Origin: Paenibacillus profundus
GTDB lineage: Bacteria; Bacillota; Bacilli; Paenibacillales; Paenibacillaceae
Direction: 5' to 3'
DNA length: 64,000 nucleotides
Assembly: GCF_021369635.1 (NCBI RefSeq)
Contig: NZ_JAJNBZ010000022.1
Location: 38,483 to 102,482, forward strand
Position numbers and translations under genes: made by a program. The first letter of the stretch is position 1. Every line of letters starts with the position of its first letter. The notes beneath the pieces are model-generated. The model was not told the origin of the DNA, made no database searches, and was given only the letters and a program-made list of their open reading frames with translations. This document shows positions 55,318 through 64,000 of the stretch, piece by piece.

Positions 55318-58300
55318 TCACTTGTCCGGGTACGACAGGAATCCTACTTCGCGGCAATGGTTCAGCATGCTCGTAATTTGCGTATCTCCCGGTGCTGTCC
55401 AAGCGAACCCGAGATAGCCCAGCACGGCCGTCGTCCGCTCGGCGGCATGAACGAATGAGGTCTGTGCCGTTCCCTCGTCCATCCAACCGCTGTGCAGCAT
55501 GACGTTCTCCACCGCTTCTCTGTCCGCCTTCTGCTCGTAGCGCTCGAACAAATAATCCAAGAAGCGATCCATCGGCAGCGGCATGACGGAAAATTCAGGC
55601 CGCTTCGCAAGCATGTCCGACATGCCGATGCGATGCGGGTTATAAATATGGAATGTCTCATTATGCAGTGCAGGCTTGTCAAATAACGTAATGATGGCCC
55701 GGCTCACTTGATCTACGTAAGACAAATCTGTATCCTGTCCGGCCTCTGGAACCGCGCCTAACCCGATGAAGGCTTTCACCGTGTTATAGAAGCCATTGTC
55801 ATGGATATTTTCCTGAAATTGGCCATTCTCGGAGTTGAACACGATGTTGCCGATACGATAAATGTTGGCATTCACGCCGTTCTCCCGGGCCTGCTCCACC
55901 TGCTTCTCTGCCGCGAACTTCGTCTGCACGTAATAGTTATCATGCCGCTGGCCGACGTCCAGATCGTCTTCGGTAAACAGCATCTCAGACTCTCCTTCGA
56001 TCGTCCCCATCCCGACGGACATCGTCGACACATGGTGGAACTCCTTCTTGTTCCCTGCAGCGGCTAATTCCAACAAGCGCTCCGTCGCGGTCACATTGTT
56101 CAGCACAAATTCGGAATAATGTCCGTAGTGCTTCACATTAGCGGCCGCATGAATGATGCAATCAACTTCGTCCGACAGCTTGGAGTATACGTCCTCCTCC
56201 AGTCCAAGGCGCTCTTCACTCAAATTGCCGTTGATTGCCACAATTCGATGCCCGTGCTGCTGCGCCAAGGAAGGTCCGAAATAATAAGCAAGCTTATCGT
56301 TCAATCTTTGCCGCGACTGTTCGGAAGACTCCCCACGAACAACAGCAGTAACCTTGCTGTCTGTGCAGACGAGCAGATCACGAAGCAAATAGGCCCCCAA
56401 ATATCCTGTCGCTCCGGTCAGCAGCACATTGCGGTATCGCGCTCGTTCCGATAGATCCATTCGGCCATACCGTTCATTTCGGCTCCGGTATTGAATCCAC
56501 CCTTCGCTTACCGCCTTGTCTTCTTCAACGGATGCTGCGTGCAGATAGGCTTCCCGAATCTGCTCCAGCTTGTCCTTCATATGATTCGGCCGATACTTCA
56601 TATGCTGTGCCAGCTCCCGAATCGTCGGATAGGCAAATATATCGCTGACATCGACTTCGAACTCCTGCTTTAACTGGGCAACGAGCGTGATAGCCTTCAA
56701 GGAATGGCCACCCAGTTCAAAGAAGTTGTCGCACACTCCGACCGCTGCAATCCCTAACAGCTCTTGCCACATATCCGCCAGCTTCATTTCAGTGTCATTG
56801 GCTGGAGGCACATAGTTCGTCGCGGTCCATTCCTGCTTCGACGGCGCCGGCAGCTTCGCCCGGTCGATTTTCCCGTTCGTCGTAAGCGGCATCTGCTCCA
56901 AAAACGCATAGTAGGTCGGTATCATGTAATCCGGCAGGTGTGAGAGCAGATGCTGCCTGATGTCAGCAGCCGTCAATGTGCCTTCAGCCACAATGTACGC
57001 ACACAGCGCCTTTTGCCCCGCTGATTCCTCGATATCCGTAACGAGCGTTTCCTTCACCAGCTCGTGGCTGCGGATTTGCGCTTCAATTTCGCCCAATTCC
57101 ATCCGATAGCCGCGAATTTTGACCTGATGGTCTTTACGCCCAAGGAACTCGATGGTGCCGTCTGGCAGCCACCGCACAAGGTCCCCCGTCTTATACAGCT
57201 TCTCGCCAGAAATGAACGGGCTGTCAATGAAATTCTCCTGCGTCAGATCATCTCGGTTCAAATAGCCGCGAGCCACGCCGTCGCCGCCGACCCACAGCTC
57301 GCCTGCCACGCCAATCGACTGCAGCTTGCCGTAGCCGTTCACCACATAAGCTGTCGAGTTCGCAATTGGCATCCCGATCGGGATTGAGCCGTCCCGTCCC
57401 TCCGTAATCTGGTGGCAGCACGAGAAGGTGGTGTTCTCTGTCGGACCGTAGCCGTTCACAATCGCGATCGGCGCACACGCGTGCAGCACACGATAAATAT
57501 GCTTCGGCGACAAGACATCTCCGCCGACGAGCAACGTCCGTACCGGTGCGAACAGGCGCTCATTCTTCTCCACCAGCTGGGTAAACAGCGGCGAAGTGAG
57601 CCACATCATTGTAATGCCGTGCTGAGCGATGGCGCGCTCCAATTGCTCTGCATCCAGGATCGTCGTCTTATCCACCAGCACGAGCCGAAGTCCATTCAGC
57701 AGCGCTCCCCAGATTTCAAACGTCGAAGCATCGAATACGAGCGAGCCCGTCTGTAAAATGCAGTCATCCTCTTGAAACGTCACGAAGTTCGTGTTCTTCA
57801 CCAAGCGAACGACGTTGCGATGTGTGACCATAACTCCTTTTGGCTTGCCTGTGGAACCAGATGTGTACATCAAGTAAATCAAATGGTCTGCATCATTCAC
57901 ATGCTCCAGGTTATCTATCGATTCATGGGACAGCTCCGGATCGGAGAAGCCGATGCGCTGCAAGCCTTCTGGCAGACGCTCAGCCAAATGTCCGCTTGTC
58001 AGCACGATAGCAGCGCCGCTATCCTCCAGCAAATACTGAATCCGTTCCTGTGGATAATCGGGATCGATCGGAACGTAAGCTCCACCCGCCTTCATAATCG
58101 CGAGCACGCCGATAACCATCTCTGCTGTCCGTTCCGTGAACAGACCTACCGGTTGTTCGGGTTTCGTCCCTTGCTGCCGCAAATACCGGGCCAACCGGTT
58201 CGCTTCCGCGTTAAGCTCTCCGTACGTCAGCTCCCGTTCACCCGCCACCAGCGCGATGCGCCCCGGCGTGATGCGCGCCTGTTCCTCGAACAGAGCATGC

Positions 58301-61300
58301 ACAGTGGAATTACGCGGATAATCTGCCTCCGTCTGATTGAATTCGTGAATCAGCTGCTGCTGTTCTTGTCTGGTTATCATCTCCAGCTCGCCGATCTTGC
58401 GCTTCGGCTGTTCCGCCGCTTGTGCAGCCAGCTGCACGAAATGCTCGGCCATCCGTTCCACCGTTGCCCGCGTGAACAGCTTCGAACAGAATTCGAAGTT
58501 AAGCGATAATGATTCCTCGTTCTCAACCGCTTCCAGCGTCAAATCGAACTTCGACGTTCCATTGTGGTAGGGTACCGACACGAATGCTGCGTTTCCCATC
58601 TGGAGCGATGTATCCCCCATGTTCTGCATGACGAATACCGTATCGAACAGCGGATTCCGGCTCACATCCCGCTTCAACTGCAGACGATCGATCAAGCTGT
58701 CCAGCGGATAATCCTGATGCTCGTACGCCGACAGAAGAGTATCTTTCATTTCTTCCAAGTAAGCGGCGAACGTTTTTTCACCTTCCGGGTAGCTTCGAAT
58801 CGGCAGCGTATTGACGAACATGCCCATCATCCGGTTCAGATCAGCATGTGTACGTGCAGCAATCGCACAGCCGACGATGACGTCTTCCTTGTCCGCATAT
58901 TTGGAGAGCAGCACGTTGTAAATGGACAACAGCGCCATATATAGCGTCGTTCCCTGGTCAAGGGCCATCTGCTTCAAGCCTGCAGCCGCTTCAGCCGGCA
59001 GTGTCACACGCACGATGTCCCCCTCGAACGATTGCACGTTCGGACGCGGGGAATCGGCTGGAAGCTCCAGTACCGGAAGCTCTCCCTCCAGCACGCGCAG
59101 CCAATGCCCTTCATGTGCGGAAATATCCTGCTTCCGCTGCGACTGCCATTCAGCGTAGTCTTTATACTGCAATCGTACTGGCGTAAGATCCTTGCCCTCG
59201 TACAGTGCCGACAGCTCTTCTGCAAAGATGCTGAGCGACGTGCCGTCAAATACGATATGGTGGATGTCCAGCAGGAGAACATGATCATCTTCCCCGAGCT
59301 TGGCCAATGCCGCCCGGAACAGAGGCGCCTCGTCCAGTTGGAAGGGCTGGACAAATTCGTCGGCCAGCTCCGCTGCGGTGCGGCCTTCCGCTGCGATGAG
59401 CCGCATCCGGAAGCCGGTGTGAGCACACACCTTCTGGATAACTTCATCCTGCTCCCAATGGAACGAGGTCCTGAACGCTTCGTGGCGTTCCACTAGCCGA
59501 TTCAGCGCCTGCTCGAGCCGTCCGGCGTCTAGCTTGCCCTTCACCTGGTACACGAGCGGTATGTGATAGGCCATGCCGACTCCGCCCCGCTGCTGCAGCG
59601 CGAACATACGCGTCTGCGCCGGAGCGAGACGATAATGCGGCTTCGCTTCCGCTGGCTCAATCGCCTCGAACCGTCCTGCTTCGCCCTCATCGATCAGCGC
59701 GGCCAGCTTGCCGATGAATGGATTCGCGAACAGCTCCTTGAAGGACAGCGTGACACGGAATGCGGCCGCAATCTTCGCCTGCAGCTGAGCCATCTTCAAC
59801 GAGTGCCCTCCCAGTTCGAAGAAATGGTCCTTCGTTCCGATTGGCGCGATGCCGAGCAGTTCCTCCCACATGTACGCGAGCTTGATTTCCGTCTCGCTGA
59901 CAGGCGCCGTATAGCCGGCGGCAGCCCGCTCCCGCTTCTCTGGCTGCGGCAGCTTCGCCCGGTCGATCTTGCCGTTAATCGTAAGCGGCATCCGGTCCAG
60001 GAACATGAAATAGGCAGGCACCATATATTCCGGCAGATGCTGTGACAGATACTCCCGGATTTCGACCGCCGACATCTCGCCTTCCGCCACGATATAGGCG
60101 CAAAGCGCCTTCTGACCCGGAGTCTCTTCAAAGTCGATGACAATCGCTTCCGTCACTTGCTCGTGAGCATGAATTTGCGCTTCAATCTCACCGAGCTCCA
60201 TTCGATAGCCGCGAATCTTCACTTGGTGATCCTTGCGGCCTACGAATTCAATACTGCCGTTCGGCAGCATCCGCACAAGGTCACCCGTCTTATAAATCCG
60301 TTCCCCTTGCACAAATGGGCTATCGATGAACTTCTCCTGGGTCAGCTCCTCCTGATTCAAATAGCCGCGCGCAACGCCCTCGCCGCCGACCCACAGCTCG
60401 CCTACCGCCCCTATTGGCTGCAGCTTGCCGTACTCATTCACGACATAGGCAGTCGAGTTCGTAATCGGTGTACCGATGGGTATCGTCCCATCCACCTCGT
60501 GCTTTAGCTCGAAAGAGGTGGAAAACGTCGTATTCTCGGTCGGGCCGTAAATATTGGATATCGCGATTGGCGCACACTCTTTCGCCGCGCGGTAGAAATG
60601 CTTCGGCGACATCAGTTCTCCACCGACTAGCAGTTGGCGGAGCGGAGCGAATATGCGCGGGTTGCGGTCCACCAATTGAATGAACAGCGCCGTCGTCAGG
60701 AACATAATCGTCACGCCGTGACGGATAATGGCTTGTTCCAGCTGCTCTGCATCCAATATCGTCGTTTTATCAACCAACACCAGTCCCAATCCGTTCAAGA
60801 GCGAGCCCCAGATTTCAAAGGTCGATGCATCGAACACCAGCGATCCCGTCTGCAAGATGCGATCGTCTTGGCCGAACTTCACATAGTTCGTATGTTTGAC
60901 CAGCCGGATGACATTGCGGTGCGTTACCATCACACCTTTCGGCCGGCCTGTCGAGCCTGATGTGTAAATGATATAGATAAGATCCTCCGGCTGATTGACA
61001 GGGGACAGATTATCCTCCAGCTCAGTGGCAAGATCCGGGTCGTCGATGATGACGCGTTCGATTGCGCCGGGTAAATAATCGGCCGCTAACCGGCTCGTCA
61101 GTACCAATCGAGTGCCGCTGTCCTCCAATACGTATTGAATGCGGTCCTGCGGGTGATCGGGATCTAGGGGGACATAAGTTCCTCCTGCTTTTAAAATCGC
61201 CAGTATCCCTATGACCATTTCCGCGGTTCGCTCTGCCATAATACCGACGGTTTGCTCACGGGTCACCCCCTGCTTCCGCAGACGGCGGGCTAATTGATTC

Positions 61301-62064
61301 GCCTTTTTGTTCAATTCCCGGTATGTGAGCTCCCGCTCGTCTTCCACAACAGCAACTCGGTCTGGAGCTTGAAGCACCTGCTGTTCGAACAGTGCCTGTA
61401 CCGTGAAAGTCTTCGGATATTCCACTTGCGTCCGGTTCATATCATGAATCAACTGTCGTTTATCTTGTTCCGTCAGCATTTCCAACTCGCCGATTGTTTT
61501 CTGCGGATGCCGTGCCGCCTCTTGAAGGAGCTGCATGAAGTAGACCGCCAACCGTTCTATCGTCGTTTGCTGGAAGTGATTTTGTTCATAATAAATCGTA
61601 AATATCGGTGATGTCACACCATCTGCGCCAGCATATTGAAATCTGCCGTGCAGCCCGCTTACGTCTTGGTCCTTCGGAAGCTCGGGACAGATTCCGGCGC
61701 CGCACCAGCAATAAGTCGCAACGCCACCGTCCTCTAATGCTGCTGAGCAAGTCATGCTCACTGTGTCAGCGCAGGACGACAGACTGTCATGAATGCTCAC
61801 GATGCCAGCTATCGTTACGTCGCTCTGGCTAACTATGGTATGAGCGCCTTTGCCGTTCTCCGATCCCACAACATGAAGGGCCACTTGTTCCGAGTTGTAA
61901 AACCGGGAAAGCAGTGCAGCCCAAGCCCCGCAAATAACGGATTCCAGCTTGACGGAATGCTCGCTCGAACGCTCGGTCAAGAGGCGTACCGTATCCGCCG
62001 GCAGCTCAAAAGAATGTGCGTCGTGTCCGGCCAACTTTTCCACTGTCAATTGAATTGAAGCCAA
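55318..62064 (-). CDS. Two-module nonribosomal peptide synthetase with terminal reductase
   Basis: The domain order is a vestigial condensation-like N-terminus (~1-200, no HHxxxDG), then A1 (~215-710), T1 (Ser755 in LGGHSLK), C (~810-1230, HHIVFDG at 935), A2 (~1255-1740), T2 (Ser1788) and a thioester reductase (~1878-2248: GATGYLG, Tyr2045-x3-Lys2049). Reading binding-pocket positions by eye gives D-A-F-F-L-G-I-T-F-K for A1, Ile-like, and D-A-F-W-L-G-G-T-F-K for A2, Val-like. The reductase should release a dipeptide aldehyde that could cyclise to a pyrazinone, as for staphylococcal AusA. There is no epimerase. The start is TTG with AAAGGAG ten bases upstream; it is 24 bases after the transferase stop. 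A leader riboswitch should control both genes. Confidence 0.93.
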   Translation of the reverse strand: MASIQLTVEKLAGHDAHSFELPADTVRLLTERSSEHSVKLESVICGAWAALLSRFYNSEQVALHVVGSENGKGAHTIVSQSDVTIAGIVSIHDSLSSCADTVSMTCSAALEDGGVATYCWCGAGICPELPKDQDVSGLHGRFQYAGADGVTSPIFTIYYEQNHFQQTTIERLAVYFMQLLQEAARHPQKTIGELEMLTEQDKRQLIHDMNRTQVEYPKTFTVQALFEQQVLQAPDRVAVVEDERELTYRELNKKANQLARRLRKQGVTREQTVGIMAERTAEMVIGILAILKAGGTYVPLDPDHPQDRIQYVLEDSGTRLVLTSRLAADYLPGAIERVIIDDPDLATELEDNLSPVNQPEDLIYIIYTSGSTGRPKGVMVTHRNVIRLVKHTNYVKFGQDDRILQTGSLVFDASTFEIWGSLLNGLGLVLVDKTTILDAEQLEQAIIRHGVTIMFLTTALFIQLVDRNPRIFAPLRQLLVGGELMSPKHFYRAAKECAPIAISNIYGPTENTTFSTSFELKHEVDGTIPIGTPITNSTAYVVNEYGKLQPIGAVGELWVGGEGVARGYLNQEELTQEKFIDSPFVQGERIYKTGDLVRMLPNGSIEFVGRKDHQVKIRGYRMELGEIEAQIHAHEQVTEAIVIDFEETPGQKALCAYIVAEGEMSAVEIREYLSQHLPEYMVPAYFMFLDRMPLTINGKIDRAKLPQPEKRERAAAGYTAPVSETEIKLAYMWEELLGIAPIGTKDHFFELGGHSLKMAQLQAKIAAAFRVTLSFKELFANPFIGKLAALIDEGEAGRFEAIEPAEAKPHYRLAPAQTRMFALQQRGGVGMAYHIPLVYQVKGKLDAGRLEQALNRLVERHEAFRTSFHWEQDEVIQKVCAHTGFRMRLIAAEGRTAAELADEFVQPFQLDEAPLFRAALAKLGEDDHVLLLDIHHIVFDGTSLSIFAEELSALYEGKDLTPVRLQYKDYAEWQSQRKQDISAHEGHWLRVLEGELPVLELPADSPRPNVQSFEGDIVRVTLPAEAAAGLKQMALDQGTTLYMALLSIYNVLLSKYADKEDVIVGCAIAARTHADLNRMMGMFVNTLPIRSYPEGEKTFAAYLEEMKDTLLSAYEHQDYPLDSLIDRLQLKRDVSRNPLFDTVFVMQNMGDTSLQMGNAAFVSVPYHNGTSKFDLTLEAVENEESLSLNFEFCSKLFTRATVERMAEHFVQLAAQAAEQPKRKIGELEMITRQEQQQLIHEFNQTEADYPRNSTVHALFEEQARITPGRIALVAGERELTYGELNAEANRLARYLRQQGTKPEQPVGLFTERTAEMVIGVLAIMKAGGAYVPIDPDYPQERIQYLLEDSGAAIVLTSGHLAERLPEGLQRIGFSDPELSHESIDNLEHVNDADHLIYLMYTSGSTGKPKGVMVTHRNVVRLVKNTNFVTFQEDDCILQTGSLVFDASTFEIWGALLNGLRLVLVDKTTILDAEQLERAIAQHGITMMWLTSPLFTQLVEKNERLFAPVRTLLVGGDVLSPKHIYRVLHACAPIAIVNGYGPTENTTFSCCHQITEGRDGSIPIGMPIANSTAYVVNGYGKLQSIGVAGELWVGGDGVARGYLNRDDLTQENFIDSPFISGEKLYKTGDLVRWLPDGTIEFLGRKDHQVKIRGYRMELGEIEAQIRSHELVKETLVTDIEESAGQKALCAYIVAEGTLTAADIRQHLLSHLPDYMIPTYYAFLEQMPLTTNGKIDRAKLPAPSKQEWTATNYVPPANDTEMKLADMWQELLGIAAVGVCDNFFELGGHSLKAITLVAQLKQEFEVDVSDIFAYPTIRELAQHMKYRPNHMKDKLEQIREAYLHAASVEEDKAVSEGWIQYRSRNERYGRMDLSERARYRNVLLTGATGYLGAYLLRDLLVCTDSKVTAVVRGESSEQSRQRLNDKLAYYFGPSLAQQHGHRIVAINGNLSEERLGLEEDVYSKLSDEVDCIIHAAANVKHYGHYSEFVLNNVTATERLLELAAAGNKKEFHHVSTMSVGMGTIEGESEMLFTEDDLDVGQRHDNYYVQTKFAAEKQVEQARENGVNANIYRIGNIVFNSENGQFQENIHDNGFYNTVKAFIGLGAVPEAGQDTDLSYVDQVSRAIITLFDKPALHNETFHIYNPHRIGMSDMLAKRPEFSVMPLPMDRFLDYLFERYEQKADREAVENVMLHSGWMDEGTAQTSFVHAAERTTAVLGYLGFAWTAPGDTQITSMLNHCREVGFLSYPDK

Positions 62065-62088
62065 TCTATGTCCACTCCTTTATCTCGT

Positions 62089-62811
62089 TCAACGATAAAT
62101 CATAAATCGATGAGTCAATTGTTCCACTGTTATGTATTCTACTTGCTTGGTGAACTCTGCATGCTGTGCACAAACCGCCATACTATAGCCTGCTTCAACC
62201 CCGGAGTATTGTTTTACATAGTAATCGTCAACACTCCATACGGGATCGCCATGCGGTACAGCAGCGGTTTCTGTCACGATTTCGAGCAAGCTCGGAAGCA
62301 TGCCGAACCCCATTCCGATCGCCTTGAGACAGCTCTCTTTCGCCGTCCAAATGGTGAAGAACCGTTCCTGGCGCGCGCGATCACCGTCTGTACATGTGAG
62401 CATATCCCACTCGCGCGGCGCGCATATAAGACGAGCCACATCCATATCCCACTCTCTCATTCGTTCAATATCAATTCCGATTGGCGCATCATCAACCGCA
62501 GCCACGACGATATTTCCTGAATGGGAGACGTTGAAATAAACGGGATTCCCTTTAAGATAGGGCTTGCCGTATTCATTGGTGCGAAAAACAAGCTCATCGT
62601 TTCGCTGTCCCAATTTTCGACAAAGCAGACTGCGGACCAGAATATCCGCGACGACCAAGCGCTGCCGCTCCTTATGCTTACGGAGCCTGTCCAGTCTTTT
62701 GTATTTTTCAGGAGTAATATGCGGGATTAGTCTATCAATCAGCCGGTTCATCTCATCGTGAGGAGAACCACCCTCCAATTTCAACAAGACAATATTCATA
62801 ATCCGATTCAT
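62089..62811 (-). CDS. Sfp-type 4'-phosphopantetheinyl transferase
   Basis: This 240-residue protein has the three Sfp signatures: YFNVSHSGNIVVAAV, PIGIDIERM and FTIWTAKESCLKAIG (W-x-x-K-E-x-x-x-K). It attaches phosphopantetheine to the carrier-domain serines, here Ser755 and Ser1788 of the adjacent NRPS. Gene order transferase-NRPS, 24 bases apart, mirrors the ausA-ausB pairing in reverse order. Two starts, at codons 1 and 5, are possible because AGAGG touches the first ATG and lies 12 bases before the second. Confidence 0.93.
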   Translation of the reverse strand: MNRIMNIVLLKLEGGSPHDEMNRLIDRLIPHITPEKYKRLDRLRKHKERQRLVVADILVRSLLCRKLGQRNDELVFRTNEYGKPYLKGNPVYFNVSHSGNIVVAAVDDAPIGIDIERMREWDMDVARLICAPREWDMLTCTDGDRARQERFFTIWTAKESCLKAIGMGFGMLPSLLEIVTETAAVPHGDPVWSVDDYYVKQYSGVEAGYSMAVCAQHAEFTKQVEYITVEQLTHRFMIYR

Positions 62812-62822
62812 CCTCTAAACGC

Positions 62823-62851
62823 AAAAAAAAAGACTATTGTCCCCAATAGCC
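62823..62851 (-). terminator. Leader terminator of the riboswitch
   Basis: On the minus strand GGCTATTG, a GGGA loop and CAATAGTC form an eight-base stem followed by nine T. It lies between the aptamer and the start codon of the transferase gene, so it can only act as a regulated attenuator. Confidence 0.9.
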
Positions 62852-62888
62852 TCGTCACCAAATAAATGTTGATGTACCGCAACATAGA

Positions 62889-62975
62889 ATGGCAACCCGG
62901 CCGCCATAATCCGCTTGCTGGATGTTAGGCCCGAGGCTTTGCGTCCTTACCTTTCGATAAGTTTGCCTTTATCAA
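62889..62975 (-). ncRNA. Cyclic di-GMP-I (GEMM-I) riboswitch aptamer
   Basis: Read on the minus strand, the RNA has AAGGCAAAC, a CTTATC-GAAA-GGTAAG hairpin with a GNRA tetraloop, the invariant block GGACGCAAAGCCTCGGGCCT, and a closing GCGGCCGGGTTGCC. GGCAA at the 5' side pairs with TTGCC at the 3' side to close P1. These match the GEMM-I class point for point, including the Vibrio Vc2 aptamer layout. About 40 bases later comes the leader terminator, then the transferase-NRPS operon. Whether ligand turns expression on or off cannot be read off reliably. Confidence 0.95.
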
Positions 62976-63081
62976 GTTATATTTCGGTTTTCATACGTAT
63001 TTGTTTACACATCCACCCACTGGAAATGAATACCTTTGTTCATGAAGACCTATACTAAAATAAAATCTCAAGTGAGTGAGT

Positions 63082-63597
63082 ATGATGAAAAAACTATCTA
63101 TCTCCAACAATCATGGCTGGGACGAGCCAACACTAGAACAACTGGCTTCCAGCTTGGACGATGCTCAATTCGCCAATCGAGTGCGGGCCATCCAACTCAT
63201 CATGTCCGGTGCTTTCGCCAAAGACGTAGCCGCGCAGTTGGGCATCCATCGCCAATCCGTATCCGTTTATGTCAAGCTGTTCAACGAAGGTGGCATGGAG
63301 CATTTACTTGCCCGCAGCCTCGCTCCAGGCAAACCAAGGTTGCTGTCTCCGGAGCAGGAACGAGAATTGATTCGCCGCATCATCTCCACTCCTTCGCCTT
63401 CTGCTCAAGGTGCTTCTCATTGGAGCATGCGCGATATTCATGCCTTGCTGCAGTCAGAATTTCATCTTGAAATGTCACGCACTGGCATTCGCGACATGCT
63501 GCGTCGATTAGGTCTAAAGTATACAAAACATGGTTATAAACTTGAGAAACAGATAGAACATCCAACTCAAGACCCATATAATACATCGGAACGTTAA
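63082..63597 (+). CDS. IS630-type helix-turn-helix protein without DDE domain
   Basis: About 171 residues: a helix-turn-helix (VRAIQLIMSGAFAKDVAAQL then HRQSVSVYVKLFNEGGMEHL) and a second winged helix (WSMRDIHALLQSEFHLEMSR then GIRDMLRRLGLKYT). This is the N-terminal half of an IS630-family transposase. The DDE catalytic half is missing: the frame stops after ~170 residues and no DDE motif appears downstream. It may be a decayed insertion sequence or a domesticated DNA-binding protein. It is divergent from the riboswitch-NRPS operon, sharing its upstream region. Confidence 0.75.
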   Translation: MMKKLSISNNHGWDEPTLEQLASSLDDAQFANRVRAIQLIMSGAFAKDVAAQLGIHRQSVSVYVKLFNEGGMEHLLARSLAPGKPRLLSPEQERELIRRIISTPSPSAQGASHWSMRDIHALLQSEFHLEMSRTGIRDMLRRLGLKYTKHGYKLEKQIEHPTQDPYNTSER

Positions 63598-63823
63598 GAT
63601 GAAAACTTAAACGCCTACCTTCATTTTACTTTCGATTTTTCGACAATGCAAATCAACTTATGTCAAAAAATGATGAATTTTCGGTTATTTTAAGTTTTTT
63701 TGTGCGATACAATGCGCTTTGGAGCAGAACAATTATCCAGTTCCATGTTGTTTTCATGAGCGATAGCGATAATGTGATAAAAATGTGAACACTAACGTTT
63801 CCGCCCTTTTCCAGAACAGAAAC

Positions 63824-63858
63824 AAGACCGCCTCTCTGAAGCAGACGGTCTTATTTTT
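63824..63858 (+). terminator. Terminator downstream of the helix-turn-helix gene
   Basis: AAGACCG and CGGTCTT enclose an inner TCTG/CAGA stem, followed by ATTTTT. The ~225 bases between the gene and this hairpin are AT-rich and hold no gene that I can see. Confidence 0.75.
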
Positions 63859-63946
63859 CTATCCTACCATTTACCTATTCCATTTGGTGCTGCTGCACCC
63901 TAGACCTGAACACTACGTTCCACGGTATACAGTCTACGGAATGCGG

Positions 63947-64000
63947 GTCTACGGTCTACGGTCTACGGTCTACGGTCTACGGTCTACGGTCTACGGTCTA
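63947..64000. repeat. 7-bp tandem repeat (GTCTACG)n reaching the window edge
   Basis: At least 7.5 perfect copies of GTCTACG run to the last base and must continue beyond it. Diverged copies (GTATACA, GTCTACGGA) precede the array. Confidence 0.95.

Overview
The window looks like chromosome of a Paenibacillus-type member of the Bacillota. The evidence is strong GGAGG ribosome-binding sites with frequent GTG and TTG starts, YesM/YesN-style two-component genes, a TcyP cystine transporter, an anmK recycling operon, a yhbD-yhbE-yhbF trio, CcpA-type cre sites and many Rho-independent terminators. Nearly all long genes are on the minus strand. I saw no rRNA, tRNA, CRISPR array or intact insertion sequence.

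Layout. 1-11.8 kb: a truncated membrane sensor kinase with a REC-PP2C response regulator, small envelope/stress proteins, a cystine symporter with a MarR regulator, a secreted three-repeat protein, a radical SAM/SPASM enzyme, and a three-gene membrane glycosylation set. 12.8-22.4 kb: a compact operon for a dipeptide/oligopeptide ABC transporter with an M20 peptidase, a DUF1177 protein, an AroM-family protein and an IclR regulator. 23.4-36.4 kb: mglBAC galactose transport, an anhydro-MurNAc recycling operon with an RpiR regulator, and a substrate-binding protein/histidine kinase/response regulator triad with a cre site. 37.3-46 kb: a Cys/Met PLP enzyme, a GH95 gene that has lost its catalytic domain, a small kinase, a short Fur-like protein, a CopC-CopD fusion, a DUF4198 protein and a Tat-exported DyP peroxidase. 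46-55.2 kb: a heterodimeric ABC exporter, YhbD plus two bactofilin-like proteins, a chemotaxis receptor and a small cytosolic protein. 55.3-63.6 kb: a two-module NRPS ending in a reductase domain, its Sfp-type phosphopantetheinyl transferase, and a divergent IS630-type helix-turn-helix gene.

Two things stand out. First, the transferase-NRPS operon is preceded by a very clear c-di-GMP-I (GEMM) riboswitch aptamer and an intrinsic terminator, so synthesis of a predicted Ile/Val-like dipeptide aldehyde or pyrazinone should respond to the second messenger c-di-GMP. Second, four long intergenic regions and one partial one carry members of a dispersed repeat family. Each full member is about 0.5-0.7 kb, has two distant complementary arms and an internal tandem array that differs from copy to copy. 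The arms show a compensatory base change between copies, which suggests a structured RNA or DNA element that I cannot assign to a known family.

Start sites were chosen from visible ribosome-binding sites, and several differ from the longest possible frame. Functions rest on motif and family recognition by eye; no database search was run.
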